This document shows, piece after piece, positions 1-7,105 of a DNA stretch of 15,881 bases; the stretch's first letter is position 1; every line of letters begins with the position of its first letter. Made by a program: the position numbers and the translations under genes. The DNA comes from Alphaproteobacteria bacterium (lineage in GTDB: Bacteria > Pseudomonadota > Alphaproteobacteria > Sphingomonadales > Emcibacteraceae): assembly GCA_030432815.1 (NCBI GenBank), contig JAUILB010000029.1:1-15881 (forward strand), given 5' to 3'. The notes under the pieces are model-generated. The model made no database searches. It had not been told where the DNA came from and was given only the letters and a program-made list of their open reading frames with translations.

Positions 1-764
1 AGGTTTTCAATGGAACAGATGATGATGCAGTTGTCCGCTTTGTCGCGTACAACTTCCATTTCATATTCCTTCCACCCAATCAGACTTTCATCGATCAGAA
101 TCTGCCCGACAGGTGAAGCATCGATACCGCTTTTGACAATGGCTTCGTATTCTTTGCGGTTGTATGCGACACCCCCACCAGTTCCACCCATTGTAAAGCC
201 AGGGCGGATTATGGCTGGCAGCCCAACCTGGTCCAGTCTCTCGATCGCTTCTCTTATGCCAGCGGCTCTATCATACCCTATGATTTTGCCATCATCGTTC
301 CTAATAGCTGGGGACGATACAATTATCGCTCGTGGGTTTTCAATCCCGATGCGGTCCATTGTATCCCTGAACAGTTCCCTGTCTTCAGCCATGTTAATGG
401 CATCTACTTTGGCACCGATCAGTTCTACGTTATATTTTTCAAGTAATCCCTGACGCTCAAGCTCAAGCGCAGTATTTAAACCTGTTTGTCCCCCCATTGT
501 GGGAAGGATTGCATCTGGTTTTTCCTTGATGATTATTTTTTCAACCATTTCCGGTGTAATCGGCTCGACATAGGTAGCATCTGCCAAATCCGGATCAGTC
601 ATAATTGTTGCCGGGTTACTGTTTACCAAGATAACCCTGTAACCTTCTTCCCTAAGTGCTTTACAGGCTTGGGTCCCCGAATAATCAAATTCACAGGCCT
701 GGCCAATGATAATGGGGCCAGCGCCAATGATAAGTATTGAATTTATGTCTGTACGTTTAGGCAT
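1..764 (-). CDS. carB: Carbamoyl-phosphate synthase large subunit, N-terminal part (cut by window edge)
   Basis: The large subunit of carbamoyl-phosphate synthase uses ammonia from CarA, bicarbonate and two ATP to make carbamoyl phosphate for pyrimidine and arginine synthesis in the cytoplasm. Only the first 254 codons are visible out of roughly 1,070-1,100 in the family; the frame is open to position 1. The start MPKRTDINSILIIGAGPI is the usual CarB opening, followed by the ATP-grasp pre-domain (GQACEFDYSGTQACKAL, NSNPATIMTDP, PTMGGQTGLN) and the beginning of the first ATP-grasp domain (RPGFTMGGTGGG, DESLIGWKEYEMEVVRD). The ATG at 764 overlaps the end of carA by 8 nt (ATGCCTAA), so the two genes are almost certainly translated from one mRNA with coupling. 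No frameshift or missing motif is seen. Identification is firm; the truncation is only the window boundary. Confidence 0.97.
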   Translation of the reverse strand, partial: MPKRTDINSILIIGAGPIIIGQACEFDYSGTQACKALREEGYRVILVNSNPATIMTDPDLADATYVEPITPEMVEKIIIKEKPDAILPTMGGQTGLNTALELERQGLLEKYNVELIGAKVDAINMAEDRELFRDTMDRIGIENPRAIIVSSPAIRNDDGKIIGYDRAAGIREAIERLDQVGLPAIIRPGFTMGGTGGGVAYNRKEYEAIVKSGIDASPVGQILIDESLIGWKEYEMEVVRDKADNCIIICSIEN

Positions 765-1929
765 GTTTTAATATTAAATCCATAAAGCGGTCAAAAAGGT
801 AATGGCTGTCTTGTGGGCCTGGGCTGGCTTCGGGGTGGTGTTGTACTGAGAATACAGGTTTACCGATAAGTTCTATGCCACAACAGGTCTGATCAAACAG
901 AGATATGTGACTTAGTTTCACGCCCTCGGGCAATGTATCCTTATCCACCATGAACCCGTGGTTCATGGACGTAATTTCAACCTTGTTGGTATTATAGTCC
1001 ATTACCGGATGGTTTGCCCCACGATGTCCCTGATGCATTTTAGATGTTTTTGCACCGACGGCCAGTGCCAGCATTTGATGACCCAGGCAAATACCAAAAA
1101 TTGGAATATCGGTTTTGAGTAGCTCCTGTATGACGGGAATGGCGTATTCGCCTGTCGCTGCAGGATCTCCTGGCCCGTTTGAAAGAAAAATACCATCAGG
1201 TTTATAAGCAAGAATTTGTTCTGCTGTAGCATCAGCAGGTACAACGGTGACTTTCGCACCAACAGAAGACAGACATCTAAGGATGTTTCTTTTAATACCG
1301 TAATCAACAGCAACCACATGTGCCTTGGGGTTTTCAAGTGTCTTGTACCCATCTTCCAATGTCCAACGAACCTGATCCCATTTATATGTTTGTTTGCAAC
1401 TTACTTCGATCGCGAGATCCATTCCTTCTAGGCCGGGCCATTCCTGCGCCTGCTTAATTAAAGCTGGAATGTCAAATGAACCTTCCGGATTAAAACAAAT
1501 GACGCCATTTGGGGCGCCATTTTGTCTGATGTATCGGGTGAGTTTTCTGGTATCAATACCTGAAATACCGGTCAGGTTTTGGCTAATACACCAATCATTT
1601 AGATGACCGGTAGCTCTGAAATTCGAAGGTGCCGTTATATTTTGCCTGACAACAAGGCCGCGTGCTGCAGACTGATTTGTTTCATTATCATCAGCATTTG
1701 TGCCGACATTTCCGATATGAGGGAAGGTGAAATTAATTATCTGTCCTGCGTATGATGGATCAGTCAGGATTTCCTGATACCCGGTCATTGATGTATTAAA
1801 ACAAACTTCGCCAACAGTTGTGCCTGTCTTTCCCAAGCCGTAGCCCCAAAAAATGGATCCATCTGCCAACACCAATACGGCTGTAATTTTATTGTGGGGT
1901 GGCGTTTGATCGGTATGGGTATCTGGCAT
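757..1929 (-). CDS. carA: Carbamoyl-phosphate synthase small subunit (glutamine amidotransferase)
   Basis: CarA hydrolyses glutamine and passes ammonia to CarB. The 390-residue product has the usual family length. Residues 16-160 form the CPSase small-chain domain (ADGSIFWGYG, EVCFNTSMTGYQEILTDPSY). Residues 205-385 are a class I glutamine amidotransferase: NGPGDP at 251-256, nucleophile Cys281 in GICLGHQ, HQGHRGANHPV near 299-309, and the catalytic His365/Glu367 in VQHHPEA. The triad is complete. The ATG at 1929 places the conserved domain about 15 residues from the N-terminus; no strong Shine-Dalgarno is seen before it (only a weak purine stretch). The gene is first in a carA-carB pair and is divergent from the yqeY-dnaG-rpoD cluster. 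A possible promoter lies about 90 nt upstream. Confidence 0.97.
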   Translation of the reverse strand: MPDTHTDQTPPHNKITAVLVLADGSIFWGYGLGKTGTTVGEVCFNTSMTGYQEILTDPSYAGQIINFTFPHIGNVGTNADDNETNQSAARGLVVRQNITAPSNFRATGHLNDWCISQNLTGISGIDTRKLTRYIRQNGAPNGVICFNPEGSFDIPALIKQAQEWPGLEGMDLAIEVSCKQTYKWDQVRWTLEDGYKTLENPKAHVVAVDYGIKRNILRCLSSVGAKVTVVPADATAEQILAYKPDGIFLSNGPGDPAATGEYAIPVIQELLKTDIPIFGICLGHQMLALAVGAKTSKMHQGHRGANHPVMDYNTNKVEITSMNHGFMVDKDTLPEGVKLSHISLFDQTCCGIELIGKPVFSVQHHPEASPGPQDSHYLFDRFMDLILKHA

Positions 1930-1978
1930 TAATATCTGGCTTTATCTTTATATATTAAACTAAGGCTGATTTCATTAG

Positions 1979-2007
1979 GTTCAGAAATGCTAAAAGCTAG
2001 ACTGAAC
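1979..2007 (-). other. Inverted repeat in the carA leader
   Basis: GTTCAG at 1979-1984 and CTGAAC at 2002-2007 form a perfect 6-bp inverted repeat around a 17-nt loop. It lies between the proposed carA promoter and the carA start, so it would be in the 5' leader RNA or act as a DNA operator. There is no T-run behind it on the carA strand, so it is not a terminator. Its role is unknown. Confidence 0.25.
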
Positions 2008-2020
2008 TTAAATTGACCGG

Positions 2021-2049
2021 ACCATAATAAATACCTTTCTAGCAGTCAA
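2021..2049 (-). promoter_or_regulatory. Candidate sigma-70 promoter for carAB
   Basis: Read on the minus strand, TTGACT (2049-2044) is followed after exactly 17 nt by TATGGT (2026-2021). The -35 box matches 5 of 6 consensus bases and the -10 box 4 of 6. Transcription would start near 2014, giving a leader of about 85 nt before the carA ATG. Based on consensus matching only. Confidence 0.4.
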
Positions 2050-2117
2050 GTGAATATCGGGTGAATTTGCTATAAAAATTATTGTTTAAAATCAATTACT
2101 TACAATAATATTTGCAG

Positions 2118-2146
2118 TTGCATTGTTTGTTAAATTCAGGTAGAGT
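2118..2146 (+). promoter_or_regulatory. Candidate promoter for the yqeY-dnaG-rpoD cluster
   Basis: TTGCAT (2118-2123), a 17-nt spacer and TAGAGT (2141-2146) resemble a vegetative promoter (4/6 in the -10 box). Start would fall near 2153, just before the hairpin at 2168-2203, which would then be the first element of the transcript. Consensus match only; the AT-rich 230-bp divergent gap offers other weak candidates. Confidence 0.35.
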
Positions 2147-2167
2147 CATCTTTTCCTAAAATGAAAA

Positions 2168-2203
2168 GCCGACGGACCCTGATATGTCAATGTCGGCGTT
2201 TTT
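2168..2203 (+). terminator. Terminator- or attenuator-like hairpin in the yqeY leader
   Basis: GCCGAC (2168-2173) pairs perfectly with GTCGGC (2192-2197), followed by G and five T residues (2199-2203). The 18-nt loop contains a small inner stem TGA/TCA around TATG. An A-tract before the left arm could pair with the T-run. It lies only about 25-50 nt before the yqeY start codon at 2227, inside the leader, so it could attenuate the whole dnaG-rpoD cluster. It could also end a short transcript from upstream. Confidence 0.45.
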
Positions 2204-2226
2204 GTAAAATAAGGATATATAACAGT

Positions 2227-2679
2227 ATGTTGCGCGACAAATTTAACACAGCGATGAAAGAGGCAATGCGATCAAAAGACCGACGCCGGCTTTCGACCAT
2301 ACGGTTAATCATGGCAGCGGTGAAAGACAGGGATATCTCAGTACGTACCGAATCAGATAGTAAAGTTGGCGATCCCGAGATTATTGAAATCCTTTCCAAG
2401 ATGGTGAAACAAAGAAATGACAGTATAAAAGCATATGAAGATGCTGGACGTACAGAGCTCGCAAAGCAGGAGAGTGATGAGATCGAAATTATACAGGAAT
2501 TTCTGCCACGCCAATTTGATGATAATGAAATAGAGGCGGCGGTTAAAAAAGTTATTGAACAAACCTCAGCTTCCGGACTTAAGGATATCGGAAAAATTAT
2601 GTCCGCTTTAAAGGCTGAGTATGCCGGTCAGATGGATTTCGCAAAGGCCAGCGCGATGGCAAAGAGCCTTCTTTCCTAA
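2227..2679 (+). CDS. yqeY: GatB/YqeY domain-containing protein
   Basis: This 150-residue protein belongs to the YqeY family, whose C-terminal half resembles the tail domain of GatB, the tRNA-dependent amidotransferase subunit. Its exact function is unsettled; a role related to tRNA or charged-tRNA handling is inferred from the GatB similarity only. Visible family traits are the start MLRDKFNTAMKEAMRSKD, the LSTIRLIMAAVKDRDI helix, MVKQRNDSIKAYEDAGR around residue 58-75, EIIQEFLPRQ, and the glycine-rich end GLKDIGKIMSALKAEYAGQMD. The ATG at 2227 is preferred because AAGGAT lies 10 nt upstream and because the family begins MLRD. An in-frame ATG at 2161 would translate through the leader hairpin and lacks a ribosome binding site. 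The gene sits 73 nt before dnaG, in the position often taken by rpsU in gammaproteobacteria. Confidence 0.93.
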   Translation: MLRDKFNTAMKEAMRSKDRRRLSTIRLIMAAVKDRDISVRTESDSKVGDPEIIEILSKMVKQRNDSIKAYEDAGRTELAKQESDEIEIIQEFLPRQFDDNEIEAAVKKVIEQTSASGLKDIGKIMSALKAEYAGQMDFAKASAMAKSLLS

Positions 2680-2752
2680 TCCGGGATTGTTTTGATTCCA
2701 GTTCTATCCTAAAGTTTTCGATCATTGTTTTTTTGGTATTAAAGGTTCACCA

Positions 2753-4663
2753 ATGACATTTACACCAGACTTTCTGGATGAAATCAGAAATCGGCTACCG
2801 GTCAGTGAAGTAGTTGGTCGTAAAGTCCGCCTTACCCGCAAAGGCCGCGAGCATACGGGTCTTTGCCCTTTTCATAATGAAAAAACACCTTCTTTTACTG
2901 TAAATGATGATAAAGCTTTTTATCATTGTTTTGGGTGTGGTGCTCACGGTGATGTAATCAATTTTGTATTGGAAACGGAAGGTTTATCTTTTCCGGAAAC
3001 AATTGAAAGGCTGGCCAGTCAGGCTGGTCTTCAGATGCCCGAATTTTCGCCTGGAGACAGGCAGAAATCAAAAGTTAAAAAAACACTTTTTGATTTGATG
3101 GAAACGGTAACACATTGGTTTGAAAGCCAGCTTGCGGCGCAGGTAGGCAGTGAAGCCAGAAATTATATCCAAAGACGTGGGCTCAGCGCGGCAACAACAA
3201 GACAATTTCGACTTGGATTTGCACCAAACAGTAAAATGGCACTTAAAGACGCAATGCTCGCGCGGGAAGAATTTTCAGAAGACATGTTGATCGAAGCAGG
3301 CATGCTTATTAAACCCGATGATGGTGGTGAAAGTTATGACCGGTTTCGTAATCGTATAATGTTTCCTATAACAGATCGTCAGGGTCGTGTCGTTGCATTT
3401 GGGGGTCGTGCACTATCAGCGCAGGCCAAAGCAAAATATTTAAACTCACCGGAAACGCCACTTTTTCACAAGGGGCGTCTACTATATAATTTAAGCGGTG
3501 CGCGGAAAGCAGCGTTTGAAAAAGGCAGACTGATCATTGCCGAAGGTTATATGGATGTAATTGCGCTTTCGCAGGCGGGCTTTCCTGAATCTGTAGCCCC
3601 CCTTGGGACGGCTGTTACAGAAGATCAAATTCGTGAAATGTGGCGTCTGGCACCAGAACCGTTTCTGTGTTTTGATGGGGACAAGGCAGGTAAGCGCGCC
3701 GCAATCCGCGTTGTGGAACGCTCACTTGGGTTGCTAAAACCAGGTCATTCTCTGAAATTTGTGTATTTACCTGACGGTGAAGACCCGGACAGTTTTGTAG
3801 CCGGTCATGGGCAACGGGCATTTGAAACCCTGCTTGCGCGCGGCGTTCCCCTTGCAACTGTACTATGGGAGGAACTAACTAATGATTCTGATTTTGATAC
3901 ACCCGAACAACGTGCAGGGCTGGAACAAAAAATTGCAAGAACACTAACCGAAATTAAAGATCAAAAAATTCGCCTTTATTATGAAAGTGATTTTCAAAAA
4001 CGATTAAAAAATTTGTTTGGAGATGAATTTGTACCGGATATTAACTTAAGGGAACAAAATAAAGCGTTCGGAAATCGTGAGAATCAGTCTGGCAGGAACG
4101 CAAAAAATACTTATAGAAAGCGGCCTTACAACGTAAATGAGCAAGAAAAATCAATAGGCAACCTTAATAATACCGAGATCGGAAAGAATGCATATTTATC
4201 CGTAAAAGACAGGGAAAGGCTTATTATTCTGACAGTTTTAGAGCATCCGTGGCTTTTGGAACGCCACGAAGAGTTGTTTGCCACACTAGAATTCGAATCA
4301 CTTGAGCTTGACAAGACCCGCAATGAAATAATACGTATAGCAAGTCGCGACTCAGACCTTGAAAAAGAAACCCTGAGACACCAACTATTTGAAAATGGTT
4401 TGGGCCAGGTGGTTGATACCATATCCAGGCAAGGCGTGTTGACAGCCCAGAAATTTATTGGGCGAAACTCTTCTGCGGAAGAAACGGAAGAAACTTGGTT
4501 GCATTCGATTGAACTTTTCCATTTGGAAAAGATTGAAAAGGACATCGCAATATTAGGTTCTAAAGATTTGAACGAAGAGGAATTTGCGCGCTTGCAAGCC
4601 CTGTTGGAAGAACAGTTAGCAAGCAATAAAAAAATTAGCGATATTTTGGGTAAGGATACCTGA
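2753..4663 (+). CDS. dnaG: DNA primase
   Basis: DnaG makes the RNA primers for leading- and lagging-strand DNA replication and works with the DnaB helicase. The 636-residue product is of normal length. The N-terminal CHC2 zinc-binding domain has Cys38, His41, Cys59 and Cys62 (LCPFHNEKTPSF, YHCFGCGAHGD). The RNA polymerase core follows, with RNRIMFPITDRQGRVVAFGGR near 195-220. The TOPRIM acidic residues are Glu264 in EGYMDV and Asp308/Asp310 in FDGDKAG. Residues about 430-480 form a polar Asn/Lys/Arg-rich linker, then the weakly conserved C-terminal helical domain that contacts DnaB. The ATG at 2753 has AAAGG 7 nt upstream. It lies 73 nt after yqeY and 42 nt before rpoD, so cotranscription is likely. 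All catalytic motifs are intact. Confidence 0.97.
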   Translation: MTFTPDFLDEIRNRLPVSEVVGRKVRLTRKGREHTGLCPFHNEKTPSFTVNDDKAFYHCFGCGAHGDVINFVLETEGLSFPETIERLASQAGLQMPEFSPGDRQKSKVKKTLFDLMETVTHWFESQLAAQVGSEARNYIQRRGLSAATTRQFRLGFAPNSKMALKDAMLAREEFSEDMLIEAGMLIKPDDGGESYDRFRNRIMFPITDRQGRVVAFGGRALSAQAKAKYLNSPETPLFHKGRLLYNLSGARKAAFEKGRLIIAEGYMDVIALSQAGFPESVAPLGTAVTEDQIREMWRLAPEPFLCFDGDKAGKRAAIRVVERSLGLLKPGHSLKFVYLPDGEDPDSFVAGHGQRAFETLLARGVPLATVLWEELTNDSDFDTPEQRAGLEQKIARTLTEIKDQKIRLYYESDFQKRLKNLFGDEFVPDINLREQNKAFGNRENQSGRNAKNTYRKRPYNVNEQEKSIGNLNNTEIGKNAYLSVKDRERLIILTVLEHPWLLERHEELFATLEFESLELDKTRNEIIRIASRDSDLEKETLRHQLFENGLGQVVDTISRQGVLTAQKFIGRNSSAEETEETWLHSIELFHLEKIEKDIAILGSKDLNEEEFARLQALLEEQLASNKKISDILGKDT

Positions 4664-4705
4664 GATAAGTTGAGCATTGCTTTAAAGAATATTTGAGGTT
4701 TATAA

Positions 4706-6730
4706 ATGGCGGAAAAAGCCACTAAGTCTGATAAAAATACAGATGCAGTAGATTCACCTGTAGTAAATAGCCAAAATGCTGTGAAAAAGATGATCGCCGA
4801 AGCAAAAAAGCGCGGCTACATTACCTATGATGCATTAAACGAAGCTCTGCCACAGGACCAAATGTCATCCGAACAAATCGAAGATGTAATGACAATGCTT
4901 TCCGAAATGGGCATTAATGTCATCGATAATGCAGATGCAGATGCCGATGCAGATGCGGAAACGGATGAAGCTGCAAGTACCAAAGATGACAGCGATGATG
5001 AGCCGGAAGAACTGGCCCCTGCAGAAAAAACACCTGCTGATCGTACAGATGATCCCGTTAGAATGTACCTACGGGAAATGGGAAGTGTTGAACTCCTTTC
5101 ACGTGAAGGTGAAATAGCCATTGCCAAAAGGATCGAGGCAGGCAGAGAAACAATGATTTCCGGCCTTTGTGACAGCCCGCTTACTTTTAATGCGCTTGCT
5201 GCCTGGGGTGAGATGCTTGAAGAAGAAGAAATTCTCCTTCGGGATATCATAGATCTTGATGCCATGTATGGTAATGATCCGACACAGGAAGATGAAGAGA
5301 CATCATCAGAAAATGTAGCGGAAAAAACACCTTCGCAAGAAAAGAAGGAAGAAATAAAAGAAGAAGAAAACATTCTAGATGAAGATGAGGATGATGAATT
5401 AGGCGAAAATGACGAAAATGACGAAGATGATGATGACGAAGATGATGACGATGATGGTGCTACTATGTCACTTGCCACGATGGAAGAAGCACTTCAACCG
5501 CGTGTTATGGAAATCTTTGCCGAAATTCGTAAAATTCACAAAAAATTCTCCAAGCTTCAGGACTTAAGGCACGAGTCAAATATCGGCAATGTCGAACTAT
5601 CCCCGGCGCAGGAAAAAAGATATCGCAAATTAAGTGATGAATTGATTGAGCTGGTCAATAATTTACGCCTTAACAACAGCAGAATTGAAGCCCTTCTTGA
5701 GCAGCTTTATCATTCCAGTAAACGTCTGATGGGTCTGGAAGGGAAGATGCTTCGTCTCGCGGAGCGTTATAAAGTCAATCGCAAATCCTATCTTGATAAT
5801 TATTGGGGACGTGAGCTTGAGCCTGGTTGGGTAAAAGCTATGGCCAAGGAAAAAGGAAAAGGATGGGAGAGTTTCATTAAAAATGAAGCTGAAATTATCC
5901 AGAATATGCGCGATCAGGTGGGTGAAATAGCCAAAGAGGTCGGCCTTAACATTTCCGAGTTTCGTGTCATTGTAAACAAGGTACAAAAAGGCGAAAAAGA
6001 AGCCCGCATCGCCAAGAAAGAAATGGTGGAAGCGAATCTGCGTCTCGTGATTTCGATCGCCAAAAAATATACCAATCGTGGCCTTCAATTTCTTGACCTT
6101 ATTCAGGAAGGAAATATCGGCCTGATGAAGGCGGTGGATAAATTTGAATATCGTCGGGGGTATAAATTTTCAACCTATGCCACATGGTGGATCAGGCAGG
6201 CGATTACACGTTCCATAGCGGATCAGGCACGCACTATCCGTATTCCGGTTCATATGATCGAAACAATTAACAAGCTGGTTCGGACCGGGCGTCAGATGAT
6301 GCATGAAATTGGCCGTGAGGCCACACCTGAAGAGCTGGCAGCGCGCCTTTCAATGCCACTTGAAAAAGTGCGTAAAGTGATGAAAATAGCCAAGGAACCA
6401 ATATCACTTGAAACACCGATCGGTGACGAAGAAGACAGTCATCTTGGTGATTTCATAGAAGATAAAAATGCTATTCTTCCTGTTGACAGTGCGATCCAGA
6501 CAAACCTTCGTGATACGACAACACGTGTTCTTGCGTCCCTTACACCACGTGAAGAACGTGTTCTGCGTATGCGTTTTGGTATTGGCATGAACACGGATCA
6601 CACACTTGAAGAAGTAGGGCAGCAATTTTCTGTGACAAGGGAACGTATCCGTCAGATTGAAGCAAAAGCGCTGCGGAAACTTAAACATCCCAGTCGGTCA
6701 AGAAAGCTCAGGAGTTTTCTTGATAAATAA
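4706..6730 (+). CDS. rpoD: RNA polymerase primary sigma factor (sigma-70)
   Basis: RpoD directs RNA polymerase to housekeeping promoters. The 674-residue protein has all expected regions: region 1.1 (about 20-75, KKMIAEAKKRGYITYDALNE), region 1.2 (DPVRMYLREMGSVELLSREGE, 116-135), a non-conserved insert (about 165-425), region 2 (VEANLRLVISIAKKYTNRGL from 441; FSTYATWWIRQAI at 488-500 for -10 recognition and melting), region 3 (IRIPVHMIE onward) and region 4.2 (helix-turn-helix HTLEEVGQQFSVTRERIRQI, 632-651, for -35 recognition). GAGG lies 7 nt before the ATG. Two low-complexity stretches are notable. One is an Asp-Ala repeat at 76-84 encoded by a GCAGAT-like hexanucleotide repeat (4931-4954). 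The other is an extremely acidic run at about 219-250 within the insert. Both are in non-catalytic regions. It is the last gene of the yqeY-dnaG-rpoD series. Confidence 0.98.
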   Translation: MAEKATKSDKNTDAVDSPVVNSQNAVKKMIAEAKKRGYITYDALNEALPQDQMSSEQIEDVMTMLSEMGINVIDNADADADADAETDEAASTKDDSDDEPEELAPAEKTPADRTDDPVRMYLREMGSVELLSREGEIAIAKRIEAGRETMISGLCDSPLTFNALAAWGEMLEEEEILLRDIIDLDAMYGNDPTQEDEETSSENVAEKTPSQEKKEEIKEEENILDEDEDDELGENDENDEDDDDEDDDDDGATMSLATMEEALQPRVMEIFAEIRKIHKKFSKLQDLRHESNIGNVELSPAQEKRYRKLSDELIELVNNLRLNNSRIEALLEQLYHSSKRLMGLEGKMLRLAERYKVNRKSYLDNYWGRELEPGWVKAMAKEKGKGWESFIKNEAEIIQNMRDQVGEIAKEVGLNISEFRVIVNKVQKGEKEARIAKKEMVEANLRLVISIAKKYTNRGLQFLDLIQEGNIGLMKAVDKFEYRRGYKFSTYATWWIRQAITRSIADQARTIRIPVHMIETINKLVRTGRQMMHEIGREATPEELAARLSMPLEKVRKVMKIAKEPISLETPIGDEEDSHLGDFIEDKNAILPVDSAIQTNLRDTTTRVLASLTPREERVLRMRFGIGMNTDHTLEEVGQQFSVTRERIRQIEAKALRKLKHPSRSRKLRSFLDK

Positions 6731-6734
6731 AATA

Positions 6735-6764
6735 TTTGAGCCCGGATTCTCATGCGGGCTCAAA
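6735..6764. other. Strong 10-bp hairpin just behind rpoD with A-rich rather than T-rich 3' side
   Basis: TTTGAGCCCG (6735-6744) and CGGGCTCAAA (6755-6764) are perfect inverted arms around a 10-nt loop, beginning 4 nt after the rpoD stop. For rpoD transcripts the stem is followed by AAAAA then TCG, not by T residues, so it is not a textbook intrinsic terminator in that direction. Read on the minus strand the stem is followed by TATTTTATTT, which fits a terminator for an antisense transcript. It may instead be a 3'-end stability structure for rpoD mRNA. Confidence 0.6.
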
Positions 6765-6803
6765 AAAAATCGTGAAAGCGAATTTCCCCCTATCCATTTA
6801 ATT

Positions 6804-6809
6804 TATAAT
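6804..6809 (+). promoter_or_regulatory. Candidate -10 box for the tRNA gene
   Basis: A perfect TATAAT lies 31 nt before the tRNA 5' end, in the rpoD-tRNA gap. No good -35 hexamer is present at 16-18 nt. It is followed directly by the inverted repeat CTGCTA-CT-TAGCAG (6810-6823) at the expected start-site region. The tRNA is therefore probably expressed independently of rpoD. Confidence 0.4.
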
Positions 6810-6840
6810 CTGCTACTTAGCAGTTCTGAAATCTCAGGGG

Positions 6841-6917
6841 GGGCCTGTAGCTCAGTTGGTTAGAGCAAACCGCTCATAACGGTTCGGTCGTAGGTTCGAG
6901 TCCTACCAGGCCCACCA
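6841..6917 (+). tRNA. tRNA with anticodon CAU, probably tRNA-Ile2 (lysidine type)
   Basis: A full 77-nt cloverleaf with encoded CCA (6915-6917) is visible. The acceptor stem GGGCCTG pairs with CAGGCCC (6907-6913), the D-arm is GCTC/GAGC, the anticodon stem AACCG/CGGTT surrounds loop CTCATAA, and the T-arm is GTAGG-TTCGAGT-CCTAC. The anticodon at 6875-6877 is CAT, compatible with elongator Met or with Ile2, in which C34 becomes lysidine and reads AUA. Base pairs C4-G69 and C5-G68, described as TilS recognition elements in E. coli tRNA-Ile2, are present, and the variable-loop/T-arm sequence resembles bacterial Ile2. It is not an initiator: the 1-72 pair is G-C and the anticodon stem lacks the three G-C pairs. 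Confidence 0.93.
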
Positions 6918-6981
6918 CTCCCTCCATAGTTTTATCACCAATTTTAATGTATCTAATGAAAACCGCAGGACTCTGCGGAAG
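6911..6981 (+). repeat. Repeat block, copy A (starts at the tRNA 3' end)
   Basis: From the last bases of the tRNA through 6981 the sequence matches 9409-9478 at roughly 53 of 71 aligned positions with one gap (hand alignment). The best-kept parts are CCACCACTC, TAGTTTTATCA and ACCGCAG-ACTCTG-GGAAG. The last part forms a hairpin, CCGCAG-GACT-CTGCGG (6963-6978). See copy B. Confidence 0.6.
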
Positions 6982-7051
6982 TTCAACAATAGTCGTTTTT
7001 CTCTGTGTGATCGGGATGGCAACAGTTTATTTTTCGTTGGCCCCGATATAA
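6947..7051 (+). CDS. Possible small hydrophobic protein, 31-34 residues
   Basis: An open frame with two in-frame ATGs (6947, 6956) runs to TAA at 7049-7051. From the second ATG it reads MKTAGLCGSSTIVVFLCV, then IGMATVYFSLAPI. The centre would make one membrane-spanning helix. No clear Shine-Dalgarno precedes either ATG, and no family is recognised. The frame overlaps the end of repeat block A and a possible fumC -10 box (TATAAG, 7047-7052). The aligned frame in copy B lacks ATG and ends early (TAELCGRLAVCC, stop after VCW). It could be chance; the composition alone makes it worth recording. Confidence 0.2.
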   Translation: MYLMKTAGLCGSSTIVVFLCVIGMATVYFSLAPI

Positions 7052-7105
7052 GATGCGCCTATTGTGAACAAAAAGATGCTTTAAACTAAATTTAGTGAGA
7101 AATAA

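Noticed and set aside
10..740. Plus-strand open frames at 10-453 and 486-740
   Set aside because: They are the antisense of carB, which is open to the window edge on the minus strand with full motif support.
2161..2226. N-terminal extension of YqeY from an in-frame ATG at 2161
   Set aside because: It would translate the leader hairpin, has no ribosome binding site, and gives an Arg/Cys-rich extension foreign to the family; ATG 2227 has AAGGAT upstream.
4126..4722. 198-codon minus-strand frame
   Set aside because: Shadow of the dnaG 3' half; Ser-rich with no domain pattern.
4931..4954. CRISPR or VNTR reading of the GCAGAT repeat
   Set aside because: It is a short in-frame hexanucleotide repeat within rpoD encoding Asp-Ala; there are no spacers. 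No CRISPR-like array was seen anywhere in the window.
4825..5478. 217-codon minus-strand frame, very Ser-rich
   Set aside because: It is the antisense of the acidic GAT/GAA-rich part of rpoD, which reads as Ser-rich in reverse; no motif of its own.
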